Source: Bretschneidera sinensis (Eukaryota; Streptophyta; Magnoliopsida; Brassicales; Akaniaceae). From it: 64,000 bases of DNA. The translations under genes and the position numbers were made by a program. This document shows positions 20,499 to 31,990 of the stretch, piece by piece. The DNA is taken from contig CM043700.1 in assembly GCA_023935145.1 (NCBI GenBank), positions 64,746,620 to 64,810,619 of the forward strand. The letters run 5' to 3'. Numbering within the stretch: position 1 is the stretch's first letter; each line of letters begins with the position of its first letter. The notes beneath the pieces were generated by a model, which saw nothing but the letters and a program-made list of their open reading frames with translations, ran no database searches and was not told where the DNA came from.

Positions 20499-21328
20499 TA
20501 TTAAGAAAATCACCACAGGAAATCCCAGGTTCTGATCTTTCCCTAACACCCAAATCCAAAATGATTTGTACAAAACTGAAACAAGAATCAAATCATAAAA
20601 GAGAACACAAACTATTTTTATAGAGGTTCAATAATGTGCCTACGTCCCCTTAAGCTCCTTTCTGTACTAAATCAATTGAGTTCTTATAATTACAGCAACA
20701 TCCCTTCGAGAAACCTCTTGCTCTTGAAGAATAAAAGAAGAGAAAGAAAGAGATAAGAACTAAGTGTTTCCCTTGAATTTTCCCCAAGAAAATTTCAATT
20801 ACAAATCCCTTGAATCCCTAATCTTGACTACTTTCTCTCACTAGAAAGACCTCTCCATATTTGAGAGCCTTGCTCTCTAAACAACTAGCCTCTCTTGAAT
20901 GAGTCTCTCTTGTGTTTTTGTGTCTTTGCACTCTCACACTTATTGTTATGTCTTGATCTGCTTTGATTGCTCCTAGATGACCCTTTATATAGGGCAATGA
21001 CCACCTCATCCAATCTTTGAGATCAATCTCAACCCTTATATCTCAGGAACCAAAGACTCATGGCTCTCTAAGAGTCTAAGTGAACCTATGCGTTTTAACC
21101 AAGTCTCACGCACCATCTCAAAGTGTTGATTAATTGGTGTCAGGTGTGCTTTGTGCTAAGGCTTGGAACAAGGCGTGCTGAGGCTTAGAATAGGGTGTGC
21201 TGCGGCTAAGAAGTGGGGAAACTTGCCGCCTTGCTGGAGGCCGTGGCGCAGATGGGCTGCGCCTTGGTGCACAGCCATACTTGATGCTGACCATTTTCAC
21301 TTGTTTAATTCTTTGAAAAATCCAAACA
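20499..21328 (-). repeat. 5' LTR of copia copy 1 (about 830 bp)
   Basis: Bounded by the primer-binding site on the left and by the GAATT target copy on the right; the outer end on the plus strand is TCCAAACA. A minus-strand TATA box lies at 20,984-20,993. It differs from the partner LTR by numerous substitutions and several indels, including one of about 20 bp near 20,650 and a longer one in the GC-rich part near 21,240. Confidence 0.85.
20984..20993 (-). promoter_or_regulatory. TATA box of the copia 5' LTR (copy 1)
   Basis: CCTATATAAAGGGTCATC is read on the minus strand. The same context occurs on the plus strand in copia element F at 62,044 (CTATATAAAGGGTCATCTAG), so it is conserved between the two. 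Confidence 0.6.
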
Positions 21329-21666
21329 GAATTTGGACTATCATTCAACTATTGTACGGGAAAGGGATAATCGAGTTTGAAGTAAGTAAGGAACTGCTAT
21401 ACCCATTGTAACAGATTTATTGTTAAGATGAAAATTAGATGGAATAACTAATTGAAATTAAGAATTTTGTTAAGAAATCAAGAAGTTGGGAGTATTAGAT
21501 TTGACTTCAAAACTAATGAATTAACTTTTGATTGACATTTAGTTGGAACTCTTTATGAAGTTTAATCTTAAAATTTATAATGCTATTGATAATATTAGAG
21601 ATGGAAGGGCTAAAAAGGGGTGGGGGAAATAAAAGTATAAAAGTATAAGCTGGGGAAGAAATGAAA
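21329..21666 (+). repeat. 1.87-kb tandem repeat, part right of copia (copy 1)
   Basis: Continues the repeat after the copia insertion, from GGACTATCATTCAACTATTG, matching 33,862-34,190. It ends at the duplication junction. Confidence 0.85.
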
Positions 21667-21672
21667 TTAAAT
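21667..21672. other. six-base filler at the tandem-duplication junction
   Basis: TTAAAT lies between the end of copy 1 (GAAGAAATGAAA) and the start of copy 2 (TTATGATCTTGC). It matches neither the sequence upstream of copy 1 (GTTTAA) nor that downstream of copy 2 (ATACAA). Short filler of this kind is typical of end-joining. Confidence 0.8.
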
Positions 21673-22199
21673 TTATGATCTTGCAAAAGAACCGTAGTTC
21701 CATTTTATCCTCGTTAGAACCATGCAGATACATCATTAAGACCCGGTTGAATAAACAAAACAAAATGGAATTGTTTAAGTATCCAAATTAATGGAAACAT
21801 TTTTTTTTTAAAATAACTCATGCTAATCGTTCATTTTTAGTGGATTTCAAAACACATATAGTAGACAACAATTGTTCTTACTCCCCAATCAAATCCAAAC
21901 TTCCTCATTTACTAAGTTCGAGCACATTAGGATCAAAGATTCGTCATAGGAATCCATGTGTGGTTCGTTAAAAAAATTTGGAATGAAATTGGTATCTACA
22001 GCTCTAGTTGAGTGAACTTAAAAGTTTTATTTTATTTGGAGGTATAAATTACAGGAATGTTAATTTGAATCTAATGAGAGAGATCTGTGACGATGAACTC
22101 AGATATTTGAAGTGTTAGAAAAATTTAAATATTTTGGGTGACTTGAATTAGATGTGATTGGAATAATGAAAAGAGTGGAGACTAACGTAGTAGTCAAAG

Positions 22200-22455
22200 C
22201 ACCAAAAAGCCCTCGCAGTAGGCAAATCATAAAAAAAAAACCCTCACAACAGGCTAATCAACAAAAAAGTCCTCATAGCAGGAAAATCACCAAAAAACCC
22301 TCACAGCGGGCAAATTCACTAAAATCCCTCATCAGCAGGCAAAATCAACCTAAGTCCTTGTCAGCAGGCAAAACATCAAAAAGCTCTTGCAATGGGAAAA
22401 TCACCAAAAAGCCCACATCAACAAGCAAAATCAACCTAAATCTTCGTCAGCAGTA
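22200..22455 (+). repeat. minisatellite, about nine 29-bp units (copy 2)
   Basis: Identical to 11,538-11,793, shifted by the duplication offset. Confidence 0.8.
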
Positions 22456-25400
22456 AGGATATGGCGAGGGTTCAAATTACGAAGAGTAGGCACATGGAAA
22501 TGAGTGAAATCTACCAAGTCTAATGCAAAACCTTTATAAGTAGTAAGGAGGCTCACATTATGGGTGCGCTTTTAATGGATTAAGCAATGAGCCGTTTGTC
22601 ATCAAAGCACAAAGCAATGATGATAGGTAAGGAGCCACCATTTGACCTTGAAAGGGGTCAAATCCTTTGTCATTGGTCTACGTGAGAAATTTTAAAACTC
22701 CAGAGATTTGGGTGCAAAAGAGTGAGGATTTAAAGCTCTTTCTCTTGCCTAGACCGAAGTCTAGCACTTTGTGTTTCAAGGGAATTAATTGAAATTTTAA
22801 TTCAAGTATTGTTATCATACACTACTAATAAAACCAAGCACAGATTTTGCAATTTTTATTCAAACAATGCAACACCAAATATTAACTTTAATGTAATGTG
22901 GTAAAAATAAGTATATAAAAGAAATAAATTACTTTGACTATGAAGAAAAAAATATTAAAACGACTTGCAAAGTATACATGAGAAGTAAATTAAATTTCTC
23001 ACATTTAAACTCGGTGGGTTAATTATGTAAGTTAAACTAGATGGATTGAGACTAAATTATTTTAAACTAAACGAATGAAACTTGAAGACTAAATTGAATG
23101 AATTAAACTAAGCTACTTTAAACTAGACGAGTTAAAAAATAAAAATTAAGCTAAATATATTTAAACTAAACTACTTTAAAGATTCAAAATAACTAGTAAC
23201 TAGTAACATTTTTATTGGGTCAAAGGGGGCCCAAAAATTAATCTTAAAGAATTAAAGTTCACAATGTAATTAATTACAACTTAAAATAAAACATCTAACT
23301 TATGGAACGTAAAAATCCTTAAGGTACTAAACTAAAGGAAAGAACTTTAAAACTATCGTTAACTTAACATTGCATTTAACGAAGGGACTACATATGACTA
23401 GTAGCCAACTAAAGAAAGACATATAACTAGTGAAAGGGAAAATCCTAAGAAACTAGTAAGTATCTTAAGATGAAAATTTCTATGTGAGCTAAATTAATCT
23501 AGTCTATTTTCAAGGTAGTTTAAACATATGAATCACATTAACAATTTATTTTGTAAAAAAGTAGAAGCTTAACCAACCTTATTTGGCTATGGAAAATTTC
23601 TATTTGTGGGGATTATCCTCGGAGATCCTTGTGCTCTTGTGGTTTTAATGAAGTTGGAAGAATGATTTGAATGAAGATTAGAAGACCAAAAAATAAAAGG
23701 TGGCCGAAAATGATGGACTCTCACTAGTTCTTCTTTTGTGTTTAACTCTTTGCTCTTTTCCCACCTTCCTTGAACACACTCTTCTCTTTTTTAATATTTC
23801 TCTATTTGATCTTCCAATTCTTCTATATTTTGTTCTCTTTTCTCACTTCTTTCTTTCTCTCTAAACTTTCTCTTTTTTCTCTCTTTTTTTGCATTACTTT
23901 GCCTTAGTGTTGTGTTGTTCTTTAATAATGGGTGAAAAGAAGACGCATGGCTAGTCATATAAGGAAGGGGAAAGTAGTTTCAACTTTTGAGATGAAAAAG
24001 GTCTTTCACTTTTGGGGTGTAAAGGTGGGGCGAGAGAAGTGTGTAATGGTAAACCAAGGGAAAAGTGAGAGGGAAAAAGACTTTTAAGTGAGGGTGAACT
24101 TAAAAGTTTAATTTTATTTGGAGGTAAAAATTAATGGAAGCTAATTTGAATCTAATGATTTTGGGTGACTTGAATTAGATGTGATTGGAATAATGAAAAG
24201 AGTGGTGACTAATGTGAATATGAGATGTATGCTTAATAAAGAAGGTGTTTGATAGGAGATCAAGAGTTTAGTAAGGTATGAGGGTATTAGAATAATTATA
24301 ATGAAAAAGGTACAAGTACGGAATACAAGCTTAAGGGATTTTGATTTGAGAAAATGATGGAAAGATCAAAATAGAGGTATTTGGCTTTTCCATAATAAAT
24401 TGTAAAGGCGTGATGATTATCAGTGATCGTGTAGAAAGGAAAGATCGTAAGAGGAAAGTCAGTAACTAAGAAGCCAATGAAGTTTGGAGTACTTTAAAGA
24501 AGGATGGTGTTGGAAGAGATGTCTATTAAAGAAGATAATTAAAGATATAAAAGGTTACTAAACTTTTTGATTTTGATGAAACTTAAAGTACGGTAAAAGA
24601 TAGATCATAGACAAATTAATGAGTTACCAGGAAGTGTTAAGAGAGTTGAAAAATGGAACTTTACTAAGTGGATGAAAAAAAAATATGAATCATGATCGGA
24701 TTAAAGGGCGCCTTTTGGAAAAATAGTATAGGTTGTACGATGTGAATATGAAATATTATATTTGAGGACTAGTAGTTATAATGAACTAGCAAAGATTGTT
24801 GGATTTAGACGTACATCGTATAGCTAGACATAAGTTTCAGTAAGGAAAATGTGGATATGTAAAGATCAAGGATAAATTAAGTTATTATTAAAGTCAACTA
24901 AATGATGGAATTGGAGTGGAGAATTTTATATGGAGTTTGTTAATTGTAAATAGAAATAATTGGTTCATTAAAAGTTAATGTGATACTATGAATTAGATTG
25001 CAAAGTAATACTGTTGCTAAAGAGAGATGAGTAAATTTGGAGTAATGATGAAGAGTAAGGTGCTTAACTGTTGCTGTTTCAGTGAGTGATATAAATGCTT
25101 ATTGGTAGCAATAAGTGAGAAAGTTGGATTAGAGCTAAGTGAAGTGTTCAAGAAGAAAAGTAAACTACTAAATCGAGCTGTTACTTATTAGATTGTGGAA
25201 ATTTTTTAAATTATCAAGAAGCTAGATTGTTGTGATTGCTTATTTCTATGAGTAAACTTTTAATTGTGAGGTAAAATTATGATAACATTGTTGACAGGTC
25301 TTAAGTATAATATCTAAATGAAAAAGAAGTTACTGATTAAATTGAGGAGGTGATTAGTTGGTAAGTGACCTAGCAAAGAAGCATCTTGGGGAAGACCCTT

Positions 25401-25958
25401 AAAATATGAGGTTGAGAGAAAAGAATAGGATTGTTTAGGAATTTAGTCTTTGAAGTTAAAAAGCAGAAAGAATATATAAGAAGAGAATGATTTTAAATAA
25501 TACTTTTGATTATTAATATGTGAATTGAGAGGGTTGAAAAATGGAACTTTACTAAGTGGATGAAATAAAAAATATGAATCATTGTTAGATTAAGGGGTGT
25601 CTTTTGGAAAAATAGTATAGATTGTATGATGTGAATATGAAATATTATATTTGAGGACTAATAGTTATAATGAACTAGCAAATATTGTTGGATTTAGACG
25701 TACATCGTATAGCCAGACATAAGTTTCAGTAAGGAAAATGTGGATATATAATGTTAAATTATTTTCTAGAAGTTTTGATTTCCTAAACGGACCAAATGAG
25801 GAAGCGAGAAAGAGAAAGACTTAAAAGTGTAATTAAGTTAAGAGAGTAATTCAAATGTTTAAAATGTTTGTTAGAAAGAGGGAGGTGGAATAAGGAATTG
25901 AGAATATTATAGTTAAACAGGCTAAACAAAAAGGAGATCAAATAAGAAGTAAGGAATC
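22456..25958. other. AT-rich segment and rearranged tandem-repeat fragments (copy 2)
   Basis: No gene. This is the copy-2 counterpart of 11,794-15,296. The direct repeat partner lies at 24,094-24,214 and fragments of the 1.87-kb repeat run from about 24,637 to the copia insertion at 25,959. Confidence 0.7.
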
Positions 25959-26830
25959 TATTAAGAAAATCACCACAAGAAATCCTTGGTTGTGATCTTT
26001 CCCTAACACCCAAATCCAGAATGATTTGTACAAAACCGAAACAAGAATCAAAGCAAAAAAGAGAACACAAGCAATTGTTATCGATGTTCGACAATGTGCC
26101 TACGTCCCTGTGAGCTCCTCCGAGCTCTCTTCACTAAATCAATTGAGTTCTTACAATTACAGCAACATCCCTTCGAGAAACCACTTATTCTTGAAAAATG
26201 AAAGAAGAGATAAGAACTAAGTGTTTCCCTGGAATTTTCCCCAAGAAAATTCCAATTACAAAGCCCTTGAATCCCCAATCTTGACTACGCTCTCTCACTA
26301 GAAAGACCTCTCTAGATTTGAAAGCCTTTATCTCAAAACAACTAGCCTCTCTTGAATGAGTCTATCTTGTGTTTTTGTGTCTTTGCACTCTCACACTTGT
26401 TATTAGGTCTTGATCTACTTTGATTGCTCCTAAATGACCCTTTATATAGGGTAATGACCACCTCATCCAATCTTTGAGATCAATCTCAACCCTTAGATCT
26501 CAAGAACCAAAGACTCATGGCTCTCTAAGTGTCTAAGTGAACCTGTGCATTTTAACCAAGTCCCACGCACCATCTCAAAGTGTTGATTAATTGGTGTCAG
26601 GTGTGCTTCGTGTTGAGGCTTGGAAGAGGGCATGTTGTGGCTCAGAAGTGGGGAAACTTGCTGCCTTGCTGGAGGCCACAGCGAGAATGGGTTGGGCCAT
26701 GGCGCAGCCTAGAGGAGAGGAGTTTTCAGACTTACTGGAGGTCGCGGCACCCAAGGCTGGGCCGCGGCGCACAGCCATACCTGATGCTGACCATTTTTAC
26801 TTGTTTAATTCTTTGACAAATCCCAAAAAA
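25959..26830 (-). repeat. 3' LTR of copia copy 2
   Basis: Duplicate of 15,297-16,168. The inner boundary is approximate. Confidence 0.8.
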
Positions 26831-26909
26831 CTCTACCTTTGTCTAAGCAATTAAACCTGAACCCATTCTGCAGAGAAATTAGGATCTAAACTCAACTTGA
26901 GTCACCATA

Positions 26910-28406
26910 TCAACCGACTCCAATCCTAAAAAGTCCAAGGCAATGATTAAACTTTGTTAGAGGTAGAACTTTAGTACCTAAATCTGCATGATTTTCTTCC
27001 GTTGTGACTTTGTCCACATGAATGCATCTTTTCGTAACATTTTCCCGAATGAAATGATACCAAATATCTATATGCTTAGTCCTATCAGGGAACACTGGAT
27101 TCTTACACAAATGCAATGCACTTTGGCTATCCGAATACACCACCGCCAGCTCTTTTAGGACCTTCAACTCTTCCAACAACTCTTTGCACCACATAGCCTC
27201 CTTAATGGCTTTTGTTGCCGATATGTATTCTGCCTCGGTTGTTGAGAGTGCTACCACCGGCTGCAACTGAGCCTTCCAACTTATACGGCATCTGTTTAAG
27301 TTGAAGAAGTAGGAGGTAATCGATCTTCTTTTATCCCGGTCTGCTCCATAGTTCGAATCCGTATAATCTTCAAGACAGATGGACTTACCCCTCTTCTAGT
27401 AAACAAGCCCCACATCTGGGCTTCCCTTTAAGTACCTCAGCAACCACTTCATCCTAAGCCAATGATTCTTTCTGGGATTACTAATAAACCTACTGAGAAC
27501 ACTCATTGCATGAGAAATGTCGGGTCTAGTGCTTACCATCATGAACATGACTGATCCAACTGCACTAGAGTAAGGGACCTTCTTCATTTCCTTCTTCTCC
27601 TCATCCGATCTCGGACATTGATCACTGGAGAACTTGAAATGACCAGCAAAGGGAACCTTCACTGGTTTGCTCTCTTCCATAGAAAACTTAGATATCATCT
27701 TTTCTATGTAGGAAGTCTAAGAAATCTTCAATTTTTTTCTTTCCCTTTCCCTCATTATACTCATCCCAAGGATCTTTTATGCATAGCCAAGATCCTTTAT
27801 CTCAAACTCCGAACTGAGTTGAGACTTCAATTTTCTTATCCTCACCATGTTGCTCCCAACTAATAGCATATCATCAACATAAATGAGGATGATCACCATT
27901 TTCTCCACCTTGAGACCTTTGTAGTACAAGCACGAATCATAGTAGCTCCTTATGAAACCCAAGCTAGTTACAAAGGAATCGAACTTCTTATTCCATTACC
28001 AAGGTGATTGCTTCAGGCCATAGAGAAATTTCTTTAATTTGCACACCAAATCTCCTTGCTTTCCTTCCTTATAGCCTTTGGGTTGCCTCATGTAGATGGT
28101 CTCATCAAGCTCTCCATGTAAGAACATTTTCTTAACATCCATTTGCTCGATCTCCCAATTAAATTGGACCACCATTGCTAACACTATCCTTATCGTCTTG
28201 TATTTCACAACCGGTGAGAATATTTCGATGAAATCTATGCCTTCTCTTTGTGTGAACCCATTCACCACCAGCCTAGCTTTATACCAGACTTTATCCCCTG
28301 GAATGTTCCCTTCTTTGATCTTGTAAATCCACTTACAATCCACAACTCTCGGTTTTTCTAGTTTGGGCACCAATTCCCAAGAGTTGTTCTTCCTCAAATA
28401 ATGCAT
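26910..28406 (-). pseudogene. pol: copia reverse transcriptase and RNase H, broken (copy 2)
   Basis: Duplicate of 16,248-17,744. The pieces are RT N-terminal half 28,406-27,996, catalytic strand with IYVDDM 27,962-27,777, connection 27,698-27,396, and RNase H 27,266-26,910. They carry the same separating nonsense codons as copy 1. Confidence 0.85.
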
Positions 28407-28463
28407 TTCCTCCTCTATAGCTAGCTTCCATCTTGACGAATCCTTACATCCAATGACATCAAT

Positions 28464-29487
28464 CTAAGTTTTTGGTTCACTCCCTCCTTCTGAATAAGGA
28501 GCTGCTACATTAGCATCTACAAAACCATATCTCAAAGGTGGTTTGACCAGACTCATTTCCCGGTCCCTTATGAGCTGATAATGATTCTGATTCCTAGCAT
28601 CATCCCCTTCTAGTTCAGCCTCCTCTTGAGTGTCTTGAGCTTGGCCTTTATCAATGAGCTCTACCTGGTCTGAAGCCTCTTGCCTTCCTTGCTCTACCCG
28701 AATAGAATTTTCCTTGATGCTATGCACATAAACCGGGTTCGTTTGCCCACTATCCCTTGCAGAGTTAGTTTTCTCTAAATAGGGAAATATATGCTCATTA
28801 AAAATGAAATTTCTACTTATTATGAGTTTCATTCTTTTTGATTCTAAGGACCACAACCTATACCCCTTAATCCCTTCACTATATCCTAAAAACACACTTT
28901 CTAGATCTTGGGTTAAGTTTATCATCCTTTTGATGTGCAAACGTAGCACATCCAAAAGTCCTAAGGTTTCTTAACTCAGGGGGTTTTCCACTCCACATCT
29001 CCTTAGGAGTTTTAAGGTCCACAGCCCTAGAAGGTGATCTATTAACCAAATATTCAGCAGTAGATACTGCTTTCCCCCAAAAATATTTGGGTAATCCGGA
29101 ACCAATCAATATACACCTAACCTTTTCCATAAGGGTCCTATTCATCCTCTCAACAACTCCATTTTGCTGAGGGGTTTTCACAACCGTTCTATGTCTTAGA
29201 ATGCTATTTAACTCATAGAATTTGTCAAATTCCTTATTAAAATATTCTAAGCCATTATCAGTTCTTAACACCTTAACTACCTTACCCGTTTGAGTTTCTT
29301 CTAGCTTTTTCCACACCATAAATTTATTCAAAGCATCTGATTTATTTTTAAGCAAATAAACCCAAACCTTTCTAGAATAATCATCAATTAAAGATAGAAA
29401 GTAAAGATTACCTCCCTGTGTTGGTGTTCTTGCTAGTCCCCAAAGATCGATATGAATGTAGTCAAGAATACTCTTTGATTTGTGCAC
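28464..29487 (-). pseudogene. pol: copia integrase, broken (copy 2)
   Basis: Duplicate of 17,802-18,825. The acidic triad is intact in the 202-codon frame 29,487-28,879. The linker frame 28,955-28,464 overlaps it out of frame. Confidence 0.85.
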
Positions 29488-29566
29488 TCCAGTGTTGAAG
29501 CTGACCCGATGTTGCTTCCCAAGAACACAACATTCGCAGAAATCAAGTTTCTCTACCTTGTCACCA

Positions 29567-30012
29567 TCAAGTAAACCATTCTTGCTGAGAACTTGCAGCC
29601 CCTTTTTGCTTGTGCCAAAGTACTGCCTTATCCATCTCAGCCATCAAGCTTGCTGCTTGATCCTTGATGTCCGTCTCTTCAATCATCTCATAGAGACCGT
29701 TCTTGATTATTGCTTTGATCACTATCAAAGATCCCTTGGTTACCTTGATCTTTCCTCCCTCTGCTTTGTATGTGAACCCCATAGAATCTAGCTGCCCCAA
29801 TGAGATCAAATTTATTCTCAACTTCGAAAGATATCTCACATTCCTCAGCAGCCTTGTAATTCCATCAAATATCCTCAATTGGATGTCTCCTATCCCCTTC
29901 ACTTGGCAAGAAGTATTGTTCCCCAAGAAAACCATTCCCCCATCAGTTTCCTTGAAATTCTTGAACCAATCCTAGTGAGGACACATATGATAAATGCATC
30001 TAGAATCCAACA
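29567..30012 (-). pseudogene. pol: copia protease region (copy 2)
   Basis: Duplicate of 18,905-19,350, with the same degraded active site (DSR in place of DSG). Confidence 0.75.
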
Positions 30013-30061
30013 TCTATCTCTCGTTGCCCTGCCTTTCGCTCACATTTGAGCGCACAACAAG

Positions 30062-30904
30062 AAAATCATCTTGTTGTTCTCCCTTGGCAACTGAAGCCTC
30101 TCCATTCTTGGTATGGCCTCTTTCTTTCTCATCCCTCATCATCTTCTTGCAATCTCTCTTAAAATAGCCCTACTTATTGCAGTAGTAGCATCGCTTTCCT
30201 CCAAACTTCGGTTTAGAATGCGATCTTCCATCGTTCTGCCCTCTACCCTTTCATTTTTTCCGGTAGTTGCCAGGGATGCTCCTACCATTCCAAGTTGCAG
30301 GCCTTCCTTTAATGAACAGACCTTCCCCATTTGATGCTTCCCTTATCTTGGCTTTGAAATCATGAGCCCTTATAGCATTGATCACAATTTCTTTGGCTAG
30401 TGTATCTCTTCCACATTCAATAGCATTAATCAAACTTCCAAAATAATCAGGAAGAGAATTCAATAACATAACAGCCAATTGTTCATCCGGGAATGTTATA
30501 CTACAACTAGCCAAATCTTAAACTAGTTTATTAATCATATCAAGATTATCTTGCAACTCTTTATTAAGATCCGTTTTAAAAGCAAAGATTCATTTAAGAA
30601 GATATATCTTATTAGAGAGAGTCTTGGTAAGAAATAACTCATCTAATTTCTTCCAAATGACAGCTAGATCTTCCGTGTCTCCACATTTCCTTGTCACACT
30701 ATCCGATATGTGCAAGAATATGGTGTTGTATGCCATCTTCTTCATCTCATTCCGCTGGACCTCCATGATACTTGTTGGAAAATCATCATCTTCTCCAATA
30801 GCCAAGTCTACTTTCTGTTGCATAAGAATAGCTTTGATCTTCTGCTTCTAAAGGGAAAAGTCTCCCTTTCCACCAAACTTCTCAACAATGAAATTTGAAC
30901 CCAT
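30062..30904 (-). pseudogene. gag: copia Gag, broken (copy 2)
   Basis: Duplicate of 19,400-20,242, starting at MGSNFIVEKF, with the same nonsense codons and altered zinc knuckle. Confidence 0.8.
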
Positions 30905-31160
30905 CTTGCGAAAAAAATCCCAGATTTATGCAGCACCCACAATTGCTTTCCAACTTTTAAATCTCAAGAACACGATCAACTCTGGATCCCAGCACCATTC
31001 TTGAACCTCAAGAACCCGATCAGATCTTGATCTCAACTCCGTTCTTGAATCACCCAAGAAGTTTCCTTTGATTCTTGGAGCCTTACTCCGATCTAGCTTT
31101 GATACCACTATATCACCACCAAGGAATCCTTTGATTCTTGGAATCTAGCTCTGATACCAC

Positions 31161-31990
31161 TATTAAGAAAATCACCACAGGAAATCCCAGGTTCTGATCT
31201 TTCCCTAACACCCAAATCCAAAATGATTTGTACAAAACTGAAACAAGAATCAAATCATAAAAGAGAACACAAACTATTTTTATAGAGGTTCAATAATGTG
31301 CCTACGTCCCCTTAAGCTCCTTTCTGTACTAAATCAATTGAGTTCTTATAATTACAGCAACATCCCTTCGAGAAACCTCTTGCTCTTGAAGAATAAAAGA
31401 AGAGAAAGAAAGAGATAAGAACTAAGTGTTTCCCTTGAATTTTCCCCAAGAAAATTTCAATTACAAATCCCTTGAATCCCTAATCTTGACTACTTTCTCT
31501 CACTAGAAAGACCTCTCCATATTTGAGAGCCTTGCTCTCTAAACAACTAGCCTCTCTTGAATGAGTCTCTCTTGTGTTTTTGTGTCTTTGCACTCTCACA
31601 CTTATTGTTATGTCTTGATCTGCTTTGATTGCTCCTAGATGACCCTTTATATAGGGCAATGACCACCTCATCCAATCTTTGAGATCAATCTCAACCCTTA
31701 TATCTCAGGAACCAAAGACTCATGGCTCTCTAAGAGTCTAAGTGAACCTATGCGTTTTAACCAAGTCTCACGCACCATCTCAAAGTGTTGATTAATTGGT
31801 GTCAGGTGTGCTTTGTGCTAAGGCTTGGAACAAGGCGTGCTGAGGCTTAGAATAGGGTGTGCTGCGGCTAAGAAGTGGGGAAACTTGCCGCCTTGCTGGA
31901 GGCCGTGGCGCAGATGGGCTGCGCCTTGGTGCACAGCCATACTTGATGCTGACCATTTTCACTTGTTTAATTCTTTGAAAAATCCAAACA
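31161..31990 (-). repeat. 5' LTR of copia copy 2
   Basis: Duplicate of 20,499-21,328. The primer-binding site TGGTATCAGAGC (minus strand) is at 31,148-31,159 and the TATA box is at 31,646-31,655. Confidence 0.85.

Larger units (their letters stand above)
15297..21328 (-). mobile_element. Ty1/copia element (Tork-like), copy 1, decayed
   Basis: A complete but broken minus-strand element of 6,032 bp with two LTRs, a primer-binding site and the copia order gag-PR-IN-RT-RH. It is flanked by GAATC on the left (15,292-15,296) and GAATT on the right (21,329-21,333), a one-mismatch TSD. Uninterrupted copies of the target exist in the tandem repeat at about 33,856 and 61,109 (GGAATCTGTACTATC), which proves the insertion. 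The two LTRs differ by many substitutions and indels, so the insertion is old, unlike the duplication that copied it. All coding domains carry nonsense codons. Confidence 0.9.
11011..21666 (+). repeat. tandem duplication, copy 1 (10,656 bp)
   Basis: Bases 11,011-21,666 recur at 21,673-32,328 with a constant offset of 10,662. Every long open frame in copy 1 has an identical counterpart in copy 2, and all non-coding stretches I compared were identical. The match starts at TTATGATC, 18 bp after LTR C, and ends at AAATGAAA inside the long-monomer repeat. The unit contains flanking AT-rich DNA, a minisatellite, repeat fragments and a whole copia element. Confidence 0.95.
25959..31990 (-). mobile_element. 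Ty1/copia element (Tork-like), copy 2, carried by the duplication
   Basis: Identical to the element at 15,297-21,328, with the same GAATC/GAATT target copies. It is not an independent insertion: flanks, TSD mismatch and all nonsense codons are shared. Its LTRs are 25,959-26,830 (3') and 31,161-31,990 (5'), and the primer-binding site is 31,148-31,159. Confidence 0.9.

Noticed and set aside
25959..31990. Second independent copia insertion
   Set aside because: Flanks, TSD mismatch and all lesions are identical to copy 1, so it was copied by the tandem duplication.
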